Below the pieces are notes generated by a model. That model was not told the DNA's origin, searched no databases, and was given only the letters and a program-made list of their open reading frames with translations. 64,000 nt of DNA from Alistipes timonensis (GTDB taxonomy: Bacteria > Bacteroidota > Bacteroidia > Bacteroidales > Muribaculaceae), in assembly GCA_023663385.1 (NCBI GenBank), contig JAMPHO010000001.1, positions 381,220 to 445,219 of the forward strand, given 5' to 3'. Positions 51,002-60,044 of the stretch are shown in pieces. A program made the translations under genes and the position numbers. Numbering within the stretch: the stretch's first letter is position 1; every line of letters begins with the position of its first letter.

Positions 51002-51086
51002 GTTAGTAGGTAATTAAAATGTGTAAAGTCTTGCGGAATCAGCCTGACTCCGCGAGACTTTACCCGTTTTTAAACTCATTGTAGTT

Positions 51087-54000
51087 ATGATTAATACCCG
51101 CGGATCGATAGCTGCCGTACTGATTTCAATTGCCTCTGTCGCGACGGCTCAAAGCTCCTACCTCATTGAGGCCGAGGCGTTCCAATTCAAGGGCAAGTGG
51201 GTGGTCGAGAAATCGTCCGACTGCCTGGCCACTGCTATGCTGCGGGTGTATCAGGATAATGACTATTCAGCCGAGTCCGACGCCCTGACCGTGGTCAACA
51301 TTGGCGAGGAGGGAACCTATCAGGTGTGGACCCGTTCGCAAGACTACCTTGACTCACCCCGGCCGCGCTCCTACACCCTCTCGGTAGGGGGGAGCGAGAT
51401 GGCTCCTTCGGGAGCCCACGGCAACGCCGGATTCCGTTGGGAAAGGGTAGGGGAGGTATCCCTCCCTAAAAAGCAGACTCTCTTGCGGCTGCACGACAGT
51501 GGCGGCTACTATGGACGCTGCGACGCCATACTGCTTACCAAAGACGCCGCCGTAGACCCCAACAAACTGACCAACAGCGAGGTTGCCCGCTGGCGTCGCT
51601 CCCCGGTACGGATGGAGTGCGTCACCACATCGGCCCCTGCGCTGGGTGCTCCGAGGGAGATCGGTGCGGGCTACACGGTGCTCGCGACCGCCTCGAACCC
51701 CAACCTGCGCCTCAGCTTCGCGCGCCTCTCGGACGGCTCAATCGCTTGCAAGACCGACTTCTATGCCGTCGGCTCCTGGCGCCGCTTCGTCTCTTCCGCC
51801 GAGGATAACCGCGTGGCCCTCATAGGCACTACCGCCTCAACCGCGATTGACCATAACAAGTTCTACCCCTCTTGGGACGTGTGCTCCGCGCGCCGCGAGT
51901 TCAGTTTCGAGGGGGTGACCTACCCCGTGTCGGCCGACGATGACGATTGCGACCCGTTTTTCGCCGGAGAGCTCACAGAGGCCACCCCGGTGGCCGTCAC
52001 CAAAACCGATGCCTCGACCATCAAGGTCACCTACGACTGCGGAGGGCGGGGCGAACTTATAGGCTATTGGTCGGTACCCGAGAGTGGGAGCCACGCCTCG
52101 GCGCGATTGGTGTTCAAACCCGCTAACGACGGCACTTACACTCTTGCCCTCCACGCCCTTAAAGGCGTATCCGAGGCTGATGCCGCGGGTTGCCTTATGC
52201 CTCCTATGTTCGCGGGCAAGGCTTTCCCCGCCACCCCGAAGATGCTCCTTATCTCGATGATGCCCCAGTGCCTCTCGGCGGTTGAGGCGGTTATGCCTTT
52301 CGGGCGGGTGTCGGCGTTCGTCAGCGCCGACCTCGACTCATTCAGTCAGGACTGGGGCGGCTATGACTACTCGGCCGCCGGTTTCACCCTGCGCAACAGC
52401 GCTGGGGAGGCGCAGCCGGTCGGGTTCGCTCCGGTGGCCGGTATGCGCGACTCCAAGGTCAAGGCCGGGCACCGCGTCGAGGCCCGGTTTGTGCTCGGAG
52501 TTGTCGGCGGCGGTTGGGGCGACGCCCTCGCCTACGTCAGCGACAATGTTTTCGAGGTCCGCGACTACCGCCGCCAGGATTCCAAATCGCTGACCGCTAC
52601 GATGGAAAACGTCGCGGCGCTGCTGAAGGGCCCTTCCGCCTCGGGGTGGAACCCAGCGATGAAAGGATTCTGGGATATAGAGGCCAACGGGGCGGTTGCC
52701 CCGACAGTCGTGCAGTCGGCACCCTTGGCGCTCCTCGGCGCTTCGATGCTGACCGCCGACGAGGCGATGTACGAGACCGTTGCGCTCCCCTCCGTGGAGT
52801 ATGCTCTGTCGCGCAACGGCTACCGCACTGCCGGTAATAATCCGCAGAAACTCAATCCGATGGCATCGCAATTCCCCACCACCTTATATGAAGGGGTGAA
52901 CACACTCTCCGGCGGACTGAACCCGTGGATTGCCTCCCAGGCGCTCCCCGCGGGGGAAACGCGCTCGGCCAACGGCTATTTCGCGACCGTGCGCCCCTTC
53001 CGCCAGGCGCTCTCGGCGTTTCGCCTGACGGGCGACGCCGCGTGGCTCGACCGCGCCAAGGCGTTGGCCGATGAGTTCATAGCCGAACTGGAGAGTGGGG
53101 ACACGCGGGAGCCCGCCCATGGTACTTTTTATAACAGCCAGATAGCCCCCGACTGGACACCCCTGCTCGACCTGTACGAAGTTACCGGCGACGAGCGTTA
53201 CGCCGCTGCCGCCGCCGCTGCCGCGAGCCACACGATAGCCGGGGTGAAGAGCTGGCCCAAGGTTGCCGAAGGGGAGCGGACCGTTCACCCCGGCGGCAAG
53301 TACGACGGGGTGACCACGATATGGTGGCGCGGCGCCGAGCAGTACCGCCTCGGGTTCCCGCGGCGCGAGGGTGACGCTCCCGAGCACGAGGCCGACGCTT
53401 GGCGCGTGTCGGGCGTGGGACTCGGTATGGAACAGCCCGCGACATATTTCGTGCGCGCCTCCGGCAAAAGCGTGCGCCCCGTATTCATGAATTCCTGGGC
53501 CCCGCGGCTGTTGGCGCTCGCCGGGGCGTCGGGTAAGGGGATTTTCGAAACTTACGCCCGCAACGCCGTGATCGGGCGCGCCGACAATTACCCCGGCTAC
53601 TACGCGACCGGCTACACCGACATCAATCTATCCGAGCGTTTCCCCTACGAGGGTCCCGACGTAAGCTCGATATACTACCACCACATACCCGCCTATCTGG
53701 CGATGCTCCAGGACTTTCTCGTAGAGGAGTTCAAGCAGCGGAGCGGCGGTGAGGTCAATTTCCCCGCGGCCCGTCAGGAGGGGTTCGTATGGTTCGCCAA
53801 CAATGTTTACGGCGCGGCCAAAGGGAGTGTCTACGGCAACAAGGCGCGCCTATGGATGCCCGCCGGAGCCGTTAAGGTCGACAACCCCGCGGTAAACGTG
53901 CTGACGGCGCGCAACCGCTCGCGCTTCTTCGTGCTCCTGACCTGCGAGAACGATGAGGACGCCACCGCGACCGTGACTTTCGGCGACCGCGTGGCCCGTC

Positions 54001-54536
54001 GCCTGGCCGACTCCTCGCCGATTGAGGTGAAAGTGCCCTCGCGCGGCGTGAAACTCATCTCCCTGGATGCCGACTGGGACGACTACATAGAGGCACCCGA
54101 GCTGGCCGACGGCTTCGCCACGGTCGCGACCGGGACGTTGGCCGGAAATATCTATCTCTACCGCATCCGTTCGCCATTCGGGTGGGACTCGCTCTACGGG
54201 TTCGCCGACTGCGGCTCGGTAAGCGGTCTCGAAATCAGCGTTGACTGCGGTCCGGAGTCAGCGACCGCCGCGAGCTGGCCCTACGAGTGGAGTTTCCGCC
54301 GCTTCGCCTACGACGAGTCCGCCACTATGAAAGTCACCATCAGAATAAACGGGCGCGACGTCAAAACCATCGAGCACACCTTCGACCCCCGCCTGTCGGG
54401 CGTGGAGTCGGTAGCCGCCGACCGCCCAGCCGCGGCTCCCCGCGAAGGGATTTACACAATCGACGGGCGGAAGGTCGAGGATATGTCAGCGCCCGGTTTC
54501 TACATCGCCAACGGTTACAAAGTAATTAAAAAATAG
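51087..54536 (+). CDS. Large secreted protein, candidate polysaccharide-active enzyme
   Basis: A 1149-residue secreted protein with a signal peptide (about 1-21, ATAQS). The N-terminal 150 residues (YLIEAEAFQFKGKWVVE, GTYQVWTRSQDY) look like a carbohydrate-binding or golvesin-type beta sandwich. About 170-480 is another beta domain. About 500-900 is helical, with features of an (alpha/alpha)6 barrel (TFYNSQIAPDWTPLLDLYEVTGDERYAAAAA), as in glycoside hydrolases and polysaccharide lyases. The C-terminus has a sorting-like tail (GIYTIDGRKVEDMSAPGFYIANGYKVIKK split over two strands). No known family is confidently matched. Neighbouring sulfatase, SusCD and LacI genes support a glycan role. Confidence 0.7.
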   Translation: MINTRGSIAAVLISIASVATAQSSYLIEAEAFQFKGKWVVEKSSDCLATAMLRVYQDNDYSAESDALTVVNIGEEGTYQVWTRSQDYLDSPRPRSYTLSVGGSEMAPSGAHGNAGFRWERVGEVSLPKKQTLLRLHDSGGYYGRCDAILLTKDAAVDPNKLTNSEVARWRRSPVRMECVTTSAPALGAPREIGAGYTVLATASNPNLRLSFARLSDGSIACKTDFYAVGSWRRFVSSAEDNRVALIGTTASTAIDHNKFYPSWDVCSARREFSFEGVTYPVSADDDDCDPFFAGELTEATPVAVTKTDASTIKVTYDCGGRGELIGYWSVPESGSHASARLVFKPANDGTYTLALHALKGVSEADAAGCLMPPMFAGKAFPATPKMLLISMMPQCLSAVEAVMPFGRVSAFVSADLDSFSQDWGGYDYSAAGFTLRNSAGEAQPVGFAPVAGMRDSKVKAGHRVEARFVLGVVGGGWGDALAYVSDNVFEVRDYRRQDSKSLTATMENVAALLKGPSASGWNPAMKGFWDIEANGAVAPTVVQSAPLALLGASMLTADEAMYETVALPSVEYALSRNGYRTAGNNPQKLNPMASQFPTTLYEGVNTLSGGLNPWIASQALPAGETRSANGYFATVRPFRQALSAFRLTGDAAWLDRAKALADEFIAELESGDTREPAHGTFYNSQIAPDWTPLLDLYEVTGDERYAAAAAAAASHTIAGVKSWPKVAEGERTVHPGGKYDGVTTIWWRGAEQYRLGFPRREGDAPEHEADAWRVSGVGLGMEQPATYFVRASGKSVRPVFMNSWAPRLLALAGASGKGIFETYARNAVIGRADNYPGYYATGYTDINLSERFPYEGPDVSSIYYHHIPAYLAMLQDFLVEEFKQRSGGEVNFPAARQEGFVWFANNVYGAAKGSVYGNKARLWMPAGAVKVDNPAVNVLTARNRSRFFVLLTCENDEDATATVTFGDRVARRLADSSPIEVKVPSRGVKLISLDADWDDYIEAPELADGFATVATGTLAGNIYLYRIRSPFGWDSLYGFADCGSVSGLEISVDCGPESATAASWPYEWSFRRFAYDESATMKVTIRINGRDVKTIEHTFDPRLSGVESVAADRPAAAPREGIYTIDGRKVEDMSAPGFYIANGYKVIKK

Positions 54537-54580
54537 CGCCCAAACAGCGCTCTAACACCCTGTGGTTGCGAAATATTCGA

Positions 54581-54588
54581 TATATTTG
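54581..54588 (+). promoter_or_regulatory. -7 box TATATTTG for LacI-family gene
   Basis: Exact consensus 20 bp upstream of the regulator start. No GGAAACGTTCC-type site is seen here, so autoregulation is not evident. Confidence 0.5.
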
Positions 54589-54608
54589 CAAACCAAATTT
54601 GATACCAT

Positions 54609-55631
54609 ATGAGCAACCACATAACAATCAAGGATATAGCGAAAGCCCTGGGAATCTCGACATCAACCGTGTCGAGAGCCCTCTCCGATGCCTGGGACGT
54701 AAAGCGCGAGACCCGCGACCAGGTGCTCGCCATGGCGAAAAAACTACACTACCATCCCAACCTCAACGCCAAGAACCTGCAGAACAAGCGCACGGGCACA
54801 ATCGGCGTAATCATACCTGAATTTGTCAGCAGTTTCTTCCCCAACGTGGTGCTTGGCATTCAGGAGGTGCTCTACCAGGAGAACTACCATATGTTCATAA
54901 CCCAGAGCGGCGAGAACCGCGAACAGGAAATCGACAACCTGCGACTCCTGCAGGAACACAACGTAGAGGGGATAATAATGTCGATCACCAACGAGGGTGG
55001 CAACGAGGATGTTTACCGCGAGGTCATGAACACGGGTATGCCGTTGGTGTTCTTCAACCGCTGCCCTAAGACCCTCGCCGCCCCGAAAGTGCTGATCAAC
55101 GACTCGCTTATGGCCGAGAAGGCCGTGGAGCACCTTATATCCACCGGGCGCCGGAATATATTGCACCTCGCCGGGCCAATCAATTTGGAAATCAGTGCTA
55201 TGCGCACCGAGGGGTTTGCCAACGCCCTGCGGCGCAACGGCCTTGACCCCGAGGGGAGGGCGGTTACCGCCGGGATATTCATCAACGACGGCAAGGTGGC
55301 TATGGAGAAAATCCTTGCCGAAGGGGGCGAACTGCCCGACGCCGTATTCTGCTTCAACGACCCGGTGGCCATCGGGGCGATGAAAGCCTTGAAGAACGCC
55401 GGAGTGCGCGTGCCGGAGGATGTGGCTATCGTAGGGTTCAGCGAAGGGTCGATGGCCACTGTCGTTGAGCCGCAACTTACCACGGTGCTCCAGCCGATGA
55501 GGGAGATGGGTCGCGAGGCCGCCCGCCTGCTGCTCGACGGACTGAAATCGCAGCGGCAGCTCGCTCCGCGCACCGTGTGCCTCGACGCAACGCTTAATAT
55601 CCGCGCATCCTCGGGTGGCGCCGGTTCCTGA
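54609..55631 (+). CDS. LacI-family transcriptional regulator
   Basis: A 340-residue regulator: N-terminal LacI helix-turn-helix (ITIKDIAKALGISTSTVSRALSD, about 5-27) with the hinge helix NLNAKNLQNKRT (about 51-62), then a periplasmic-binding-protein-like sugar-sensing domain (from IGVIIPEF to the end). LacI-family proteins bind near-palindromes with a central CG. Such sites (GGAAACGTTCC and GGAAACGTTTCC) lie before the gene at 49386 and before the symporter operon, so this is their most likely binder. The ligand is probably a sugar from the glycan degraded by this locus. Confidence 0.9.
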   Translation: MSNHITIKDIAKALGISTSTVSRALSDAWDVKRETRDQVLAMAKKLHYHPNLNAKNLQNKRTGTIGVIIPEFVSSFFPNVVLGIQEVLYQENYHMFITQSGENREQEIDNLRLLQEHNVEGIIMSITNEGGNEDVYREVMNTGMPLVFFNRCPKTLAAPKVLINDSLMAEKAVEHLISTGRRNILHLAGPINLEISAMRTEGFANALRRNGLDPEGRAVTAGIFINDGKVAMEKILAEGGELPDAVFCFNDPVAIGAMKALKNAGVRVPEDVAIVGFSEGSMATVVEPQLTTVLQPMREMGREAARLLLDGLKSQRQLAPRTVCLDATLNIRASSGGAGS

Positions 55632-55650
55632 TAACTTTTTAAGAAATCGG

Positions 55651-55832
55651 GCGGGTCGGCGGCTTGGCGGCTACGTCGGACAGGTCGGACAAGTCGGACA
55701 AGTCGGACGGGTCGGACTTTGCTGACCTTTCGGTTAGTCGGGGTACGCTTATAAGCGTGGCCGCGTCCGACTTGTCCGACCCGTCCGAAAAGTCCGACCT
55801 GTCCGGCGGAGCCGCCCAGTCGCCAAGCCCCC
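55651..55832. repeat. Large inverted repeat of 10-bp gtcggacaag-type units
   Basis: The left arm (about 55651-55720) is built of GTCGGAC-type decamers and starts with a GGCTTGGCGG stretch; the right arm (about 55764-55832) has GTCCGAC-type decamers in reverse complement and ends with CGCCAAGCC. The apex holds the perfect palindrome ACGCTTATAAGCGT (55745-55758). A related decamer array is at 31098-31133. It may end the LacI gene transcript. Confidence 0.65.
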
Positions 55833-55856
55833 AAGACTCCGCCTCCCGCTCCCCCT

Positions 55857-55884
55857 AAAAACCGCCGCGAACCCGGCGGTTTTC
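55857..55884 (+). terminator. Hairpin terminator
   Basis: AAAACCGCCG pairs with CGGCGGTTTT, followed by CTTT. It separates the regulator from the symporter operon. Confidence 0.65.
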
Positions 55885-55932
55885 TTTGGCTATAGCCCGG
55901 TTTTATGGGCGGCGCGGGGTCGCGCCGCCACT

Positions 55933-55969
55933 CGGAAACGTTTCCAAAAATTATCGAAAACGTTCCCGC
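55933..55969. promoter_or_regulatory. Two LacI-type operators before symporter operon
   Basis: GGAAACGTTTCC (55934-55945) is a perfect 12-bp palindrome; GAAAACGTTCCC (55956-55967) is a close variant 22 bp downstream. Their centres lie 73.5 and 51.5 bp upstream of the -7 box at 56013, nearly the same as the sites before the gene at 49386. Confidence 0.8.
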
Positions 55970-56012
55970 TAATTTTCTTGTAAGTTTACGAAAATCACAC
56001 GTTTATATTTTC

Positions 56013-56020
56013 TAAATTTG
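56013..56020 (+). promoter_or_regulatory. -7 box TAAATTTG of symporter-SusCD operon
   Basis: Exact consensus, 35 bp upstream of the symporter ATG. Confidence 0.6.
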
Positions 56021-56054
56021 CATTGGACTTAAATCACACAAATACCCGAAAAAC

Positions 56055-57698
56055 ATGAGCAACGTTGATTTGATCACGATTCTTCTCTTTTCGATCGGAG
56101 TGCTTTTCACCGGCATAGCTTTCTCGCGAACCGGCAAGGATATGAAGAGCTTCTTCGCCGGGGGCGGCAATGTGCCCTGGGGCATGAGCGGCCTCTCCCT
56201 GTTTATGGGATTTTTCTCCGCCGGGACCTTCGTTGTATGGGGCTCGATAGCCTACTCCTACGGTTTCGTCGCGGTGATGATACAGATGACCATGGCCCTG
56301 GCCGGATTCGTGGTCGGCACCTGGATCGCTCCCCGATGGCAGCGCACTCATTGCCTCACCGCCGCGCAATACATCAGCGAGCGCCTCGGGGTGAACGTGC
56401 AGAAATTCTACACCTATATCTTCCTTATAGTGTCGGTGTTCACCACCGGCAGCTTCCTCTACCCGGTAGCCAAAATCGTCGAGGTGTCGGCGGGCATACC
56501 CCTCACCACCTCCATTCTGGCGCTCGGCGTGTTCAGTATGATATATGTGTCGATTGGTGGTCTGCGCGGCGTGGTGGTCACCGACGTGCTGCAATTCGTA
56601 ATACTCTTCTCGGCGGTTATAATAGTGGTGCCTCTGTCGTTTGAGAAAGTGGGTGGCGTGGAAAACTTCCTGGCCAACATCCCGGCAGACTTCTTTGAGC
56701 CGGTCCACGGGGAATATTCCTGGTGGTTCCTGTTGGCGTTCTGCGTCTACAACTCATTCTTCCTCGGAGGCAACTGGGCTTATGTGCAGCGCTATACCTC
56801 GGTGAAGACCCCCGGCGACAGCCGCAAGGTGGGATGGCTCTTCGGATGCCTCTACCTGGTGAGCGCCCTGCTGTGGATGCTCCCCCCGATGCTCTACCGC
56901 GTATACGACCCCTCGCTCGCCGGTCTCGACAACGAGAACGCCTACCTGCTTATGTGCAAGGAGGCTATGCCCAACGGACTACTCGGACTGATGCTCGGCG
57001 GTATGATTTTCGCCACGGCCAGCTCGCTAAATGCCACCCTCAATATCTCGGCGGGCGTATTCACCAACGATATTTACAAACGTCTCTCGCCCCGCGCCAC
57101 CGATAAGACTCTGATGCGCGTGGCCCGCCTGTCGACCCTCGGCTTCGGAGTGCTCGCGCTCGTGGTTGCCCTCCTCGTGAAGAGTATGGGTGGCATAGTC
57201 AACGTGGTTATCAGCGTGGCAGCGCTCACCGGGGTACCCATCTACCTCCCCGTTATTTGGTCGCTCTTCAGCAAGCGGCAGAACGCCCGGTCGATTCTCG
57301 CCGTGACGCTTATAAGCCTGGCGGTGAACCTCGCATTCAAGTTCGTCACACCGCTGTTCGGGCTTGAGCTGAGCCGCGGTGCCGAGATGGGGGTAGGGGC
57401 CTTCGTGCCCGTGGCGCTGCTGGTGATTTCGGAGATATGGCTCTATTGCAAGGGTTATGAGGATCCGCGCTACGCTTCCTATAAGGCCGAGGCCCGCAAA
57501 GATGGCGAGCCTACGGAGACCGTTGCCGAAGGTAAGGAGGCCAACCGCTTCACCCGCCGCGTACTCGGCCTGGGCATCATGGCCGCCGGGGTGCTGATTG
57601 TGGTGCTCGGACTTATGGCCGACAGCTCGCGGTACATCCCCGTGACGATGGGCGCGATAGTGCTCGCCGCCGGAACATTCATCAGGTACAGAAAATAA
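56055..57698 (+). CDS. Sodium/solute symporter family (SSS) transporter
   Basis: A 547-residue inner-membrane transporter of the SSS family with about 13-14 hydrophobic segments; the N-terminal SFFAGGGNVPWGMSGLSLFMGFFSAGTF and middle GGLRGVVVTDVLQFVIL are typical signatures. Members move sugars, uronates, sialic acid or amino acids with sodium. It is the first gene of an operon with a flavoprotein, SusC and SusD (gaps 44, 13 and 21 bp), under two LacI-type operators. Its substrate is presumably the small sugar acted on by the oxidoreductase next to it. Confidence 0.9.
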   Translation: MSNVDLITILLFSIGVLFTGIAFSRTGKDMKSFFAGGGNVPWGMSGLSLFMGFFSAGTFVVWGSIAYSYGFVAVMIQMTMALAGFVVGTWIAPRWQRTHCLTAAQYISERLGVNVQKFYTYIFLIVSVFTTGSFLYPVAKIVEVSAGIPLTTSILALGVFSMIYVSIGGLRGVVVTDVLQFVILFSAVIIVVPLSFEKVGGVENFLANIPADFFEPVHGEYSWWFLLAFCVYNSFFLGGNWAYVQRYTSVKTPGDSRKVGWLFGCLYLVSALLWMLPPMLYRVYDPSLAGLDNENAYLLMCKEAMPNGLLGLMLGGMIFATASSLNATLNISAGVFTNDIYKRLSPRATDKTLMRVARLSTLGFGVLALVVALLVKSMGGIVNVVISVAALTGVPIYLPVIWSLFSKRQNARSILAVTLISLAVNLAFKFVTPLFGLELSRGAEMGVGAFVPVALLVISEIWLYCKGYEDPRYASYKAEARKDGEPTETVAEGKEANRFTRRVLGLGIMAAGVLIVVLGLMADSSRYIPVTMGAIVLAAGTFIRYRK

Positions 57699-57742
57699 TT
57701 TCAAGGTAAATAATTCAAGGTATATAAAGAGCTTAATACGAT

Positions 57743-60031
57743 ATGAATAGCCAAGGATTTGTAACTTCCCGCGCCGCCCGCCGCGAAATGGTGTCGGCCG
57801 ATGTAGTGGTGATCGGCGGTGGCCTTACCGGCGTGTGCTGCGCCCTTACGGCGGCACGCCGCGGCACGAAGGTAGTGCTTGTGCAGGATCGCCCCGTGCT
57901 CGGCGGCAACGCTTCGAGCGAGGTGCGCCTCTGGGCCCTCGGCGCTACATCGCATATGGGCAACAACAACCGCTGGTCGCGCGAGGGTGGGGCCATCAAC
58001 GAGATCATGACCGAGAACGTGTTCCGCAACAGAGAGGGTAACCCTGTGATTTTCGACACGGTGCTCCTCGACCTGGTGATGCGCGAGCCCAACATAAAGA
58101 TGCTCCTCAACACCGTGGTCTACAAGGTTGGCAAAAGCTCCGACGATATGATTGACTACGTCGTTGCCTACAACCCCATCAACGAGAGCCGTTATGAAAT
58201 CCGCGGCCGCTTCTTCGCCGACTGCTCCGGCGACGGCCTGGTGAGCTACCTCGCGGGGGTACCCTACCGCATGGGTGCCGAGGACCGGGCCGTATACGGC
58301 GAGGGGTTCACGCCCGACAAGCAGACCTACGGCGAGCTTATGGGGCACACCATCCTCTTCTATATGAAGGACACCGGCAAGCCGGTTGAATACGTCGCCC
58401 CCGACTTCGCCCTGAAGGATGTCGAAAAACAGATCAGCAAGATACAGAACGACGAATATTTCTCGATACACCACCACGGCTGCAAGTACTGGTGGATCGA
58501 GTACGGAGGGCGCCTCGACACCATCCACGACTCGGAGGATATTAAACACGAGCTTTGGAAAGTAGTCTATGGAATATGGAACTACATAAAGAACTCAGGC
58601 AAATTCCCCGAGATGAGCACCTACACGCTTGAATGGGTGGGCACAATACCCGGCAAACGCGAGTCGCGCCGAATGCAGGGCCTTTACACTCTCACACAGC
58701 AAGATATAATAGAGCAGCGCACCCATTACGACGCGGTTTCCTACGGCGGATGGGCCATCGACCTGCACCCCTCCAACGGCGTTTACGCCGATGGCCGAGC
58801 CTGCAACCAGTGGCACTCCAAGGGGGTTTACCAGATACCCTACCGCTGCTATTTGGGGGCGAATATCCGAAATCTGATGTTCGGAGGGCGCATTATGAGC
58901 TCCTCCCATGTGGCCAATGGTTCGACACGCGTAATGTGCACCTCGGCCGGAGGAGGCCAGGCCATCGGCACCGCCCTCGCGCTCTGCGTTGAAAAGAACA
59001 GAATGCCCGCCGACTACGTCAGCCGCGACCTCATCGGCGAGCTCCAGAAGGCACTCGTCGAGGGGGGGCAGTACATCCCCGGCATAGAGGTTTCCGAGGA
59101 TGGGAATCTCCTCAACTCCGCCACACTCTCTGCCAGCAGCACATTCCGCTTCGGCGGCTACCGCTCCAACGGCTCCTTCCGCCCCCTGAAATTCTCAACC
59201 GCGGCGCTTTTCCCCGTGAAGGGTCGTATGCCGAAACTCACCCTGCGCGTCAAGGCCGTGGAGGCTACCGAGCTGCGGGTACAGCTCCGCACCGCCATGC
59301 GCGAAAACGGATATACCCCCGACCGCGTGCTCGAAACCGTTATTATACCCCTCGCGGAAGGTGAGAGCGAGGTATCGGCCGAGTTTGAAAGCTCATTCGA
59401 GGATAGCCGCTACATTTTCGTTTGCTTCATGGCCAACGACAAGGTGTCGCTCCCGGAGAGCGACGACCTGGTGACCGGCACCACCACCGTTCTCAACCAG
59501 ATAAACCTCGCCGTGTCGAACTACGGGCGGCAGGATCCCCCCGAGAACATCGGCATCGAGAGCTTCGAGTTCTGGTGCCCGCTCCGCCGCCCGCAGGGGA
59601 AGAACGTGGCGTTCACCCTCGCGCCCGAGCTGGAAATATTCTCGCTCGACCTGCTGAAAAACAGCCAGACGCGCCCCGTCGGCGCCACCAATGCCTGGGC
59701 GGCCGCGCTCACCGACGCCGCTCCCGAGCTCACCCTCGAATGGGATGAGCCTCAGACCATAAGCGAGCTGAAACTATTTTTCGACACCGACTTCGACCAC
59801 GCTATGGAGACCGTGCAGATGGGTCACTCCGAAAGCGTTATGCCATTCTGCGTGCGCGACTACGAGATAGCCGAATCAAATGGCGATATTTTAGCGCGGG
59901 TGTCGGGCAACTACCAGGCTGTCAACCATATCAGGTTTGAAAGCCCCGTCAGCACCGACAAGCTCAGTGTTCGCCTCAAACACCCCTCCGACCGGGTGCC
60001 CGCCGCTCTCTTCCATATCATTGTAAAGTAA
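57743..60031 (+). CDS. FAD-dependent oxidoreductase with C-terminal beta domain
   Basis: A 762-residue flavoprotein. Residues 20-470 match the FAD_oxidored group: the dinucleotide-binding motif VVVIGGGLTGVCCALTAARRG (20-40, written in part), GGNASSEVRLWALG, and FADCSGDGLVSYLAGV near 150-170; MFGGRIMSSSHVANGSTRVM closes the FAD site. About 480-760 is a beta-sandwich-like extension. There is no signal peptide, so it acts in the cytoplasm. Flavoproteins of this group occur in glycan loci, and the reaction is unknown; oxidation of a sugar hydroxyl is a reasonable guess. It lies between the symporter and SusC genes. Confidence 0.82.
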   Translation: MNSQGFVTSRAARREMVSADVVVIGGGLTGVCCALTAARRGTKVVLVQDRPVLGGNASSEVRLWALGATSHMGNNNRWSREGGAINEIMTENVFRNREGNPVIFDTVLLDLVMREPNIKMLLNTVVYKVGKSSDDMIDYVVAYNPINESRYEIRGRFFADCSGDGLVSYLAGVPYRMGAEDRAVYGEGFTPDKQTYGELMGHTILFYMKDTGKPVEYVAPDFALKDVEKQISKIQNDEYFSIHHHGCKYWWIEYGGRLDTIHDSEDIKHELWKVVYGIWNYIKNSGKFPEMSTYTLEWVGTIPGKRESRRMQGLYTLTQQDIIEQRTHYDAVSYGGWAIDLHPSNGVYADGRACNQWHSKGVYQIPYRCYLGANIRNLMFGGRIMSSSHVANGSTRVMCTSAGGGQAIGTALALCVEKNRMPADYVSRDLIGELQKALVEGGQYIPGIEVSEDGNLLNSATLSASSTFRFGGYRSNGSFRPLKFSTAALFPVKGRMPKLTLRVKAVEATELRVQLRTAMRENGYTPDRVLETVIIPLAEGESEVSAEFESSFEDSRYIFVCFMANDKVSLPESDDLVTGTTTVLNQINLAVSNYGRQDPPENIGIESFEFWCPLRRPQGKNVAFTLAPELEIFSLDLLKNSQTRPVGATNAWAAALTDAAPELTLEWDEPQTISELKLFFDTDFDHAMETVQMGHSESVMPFCVRDYEIAESNGDILARVSGNYQAVNHIRFESPVSTDKLSVRLKHPSDRVPAALFHIIVK

Positions 60032-60044
60032 CAAAGTATATATA

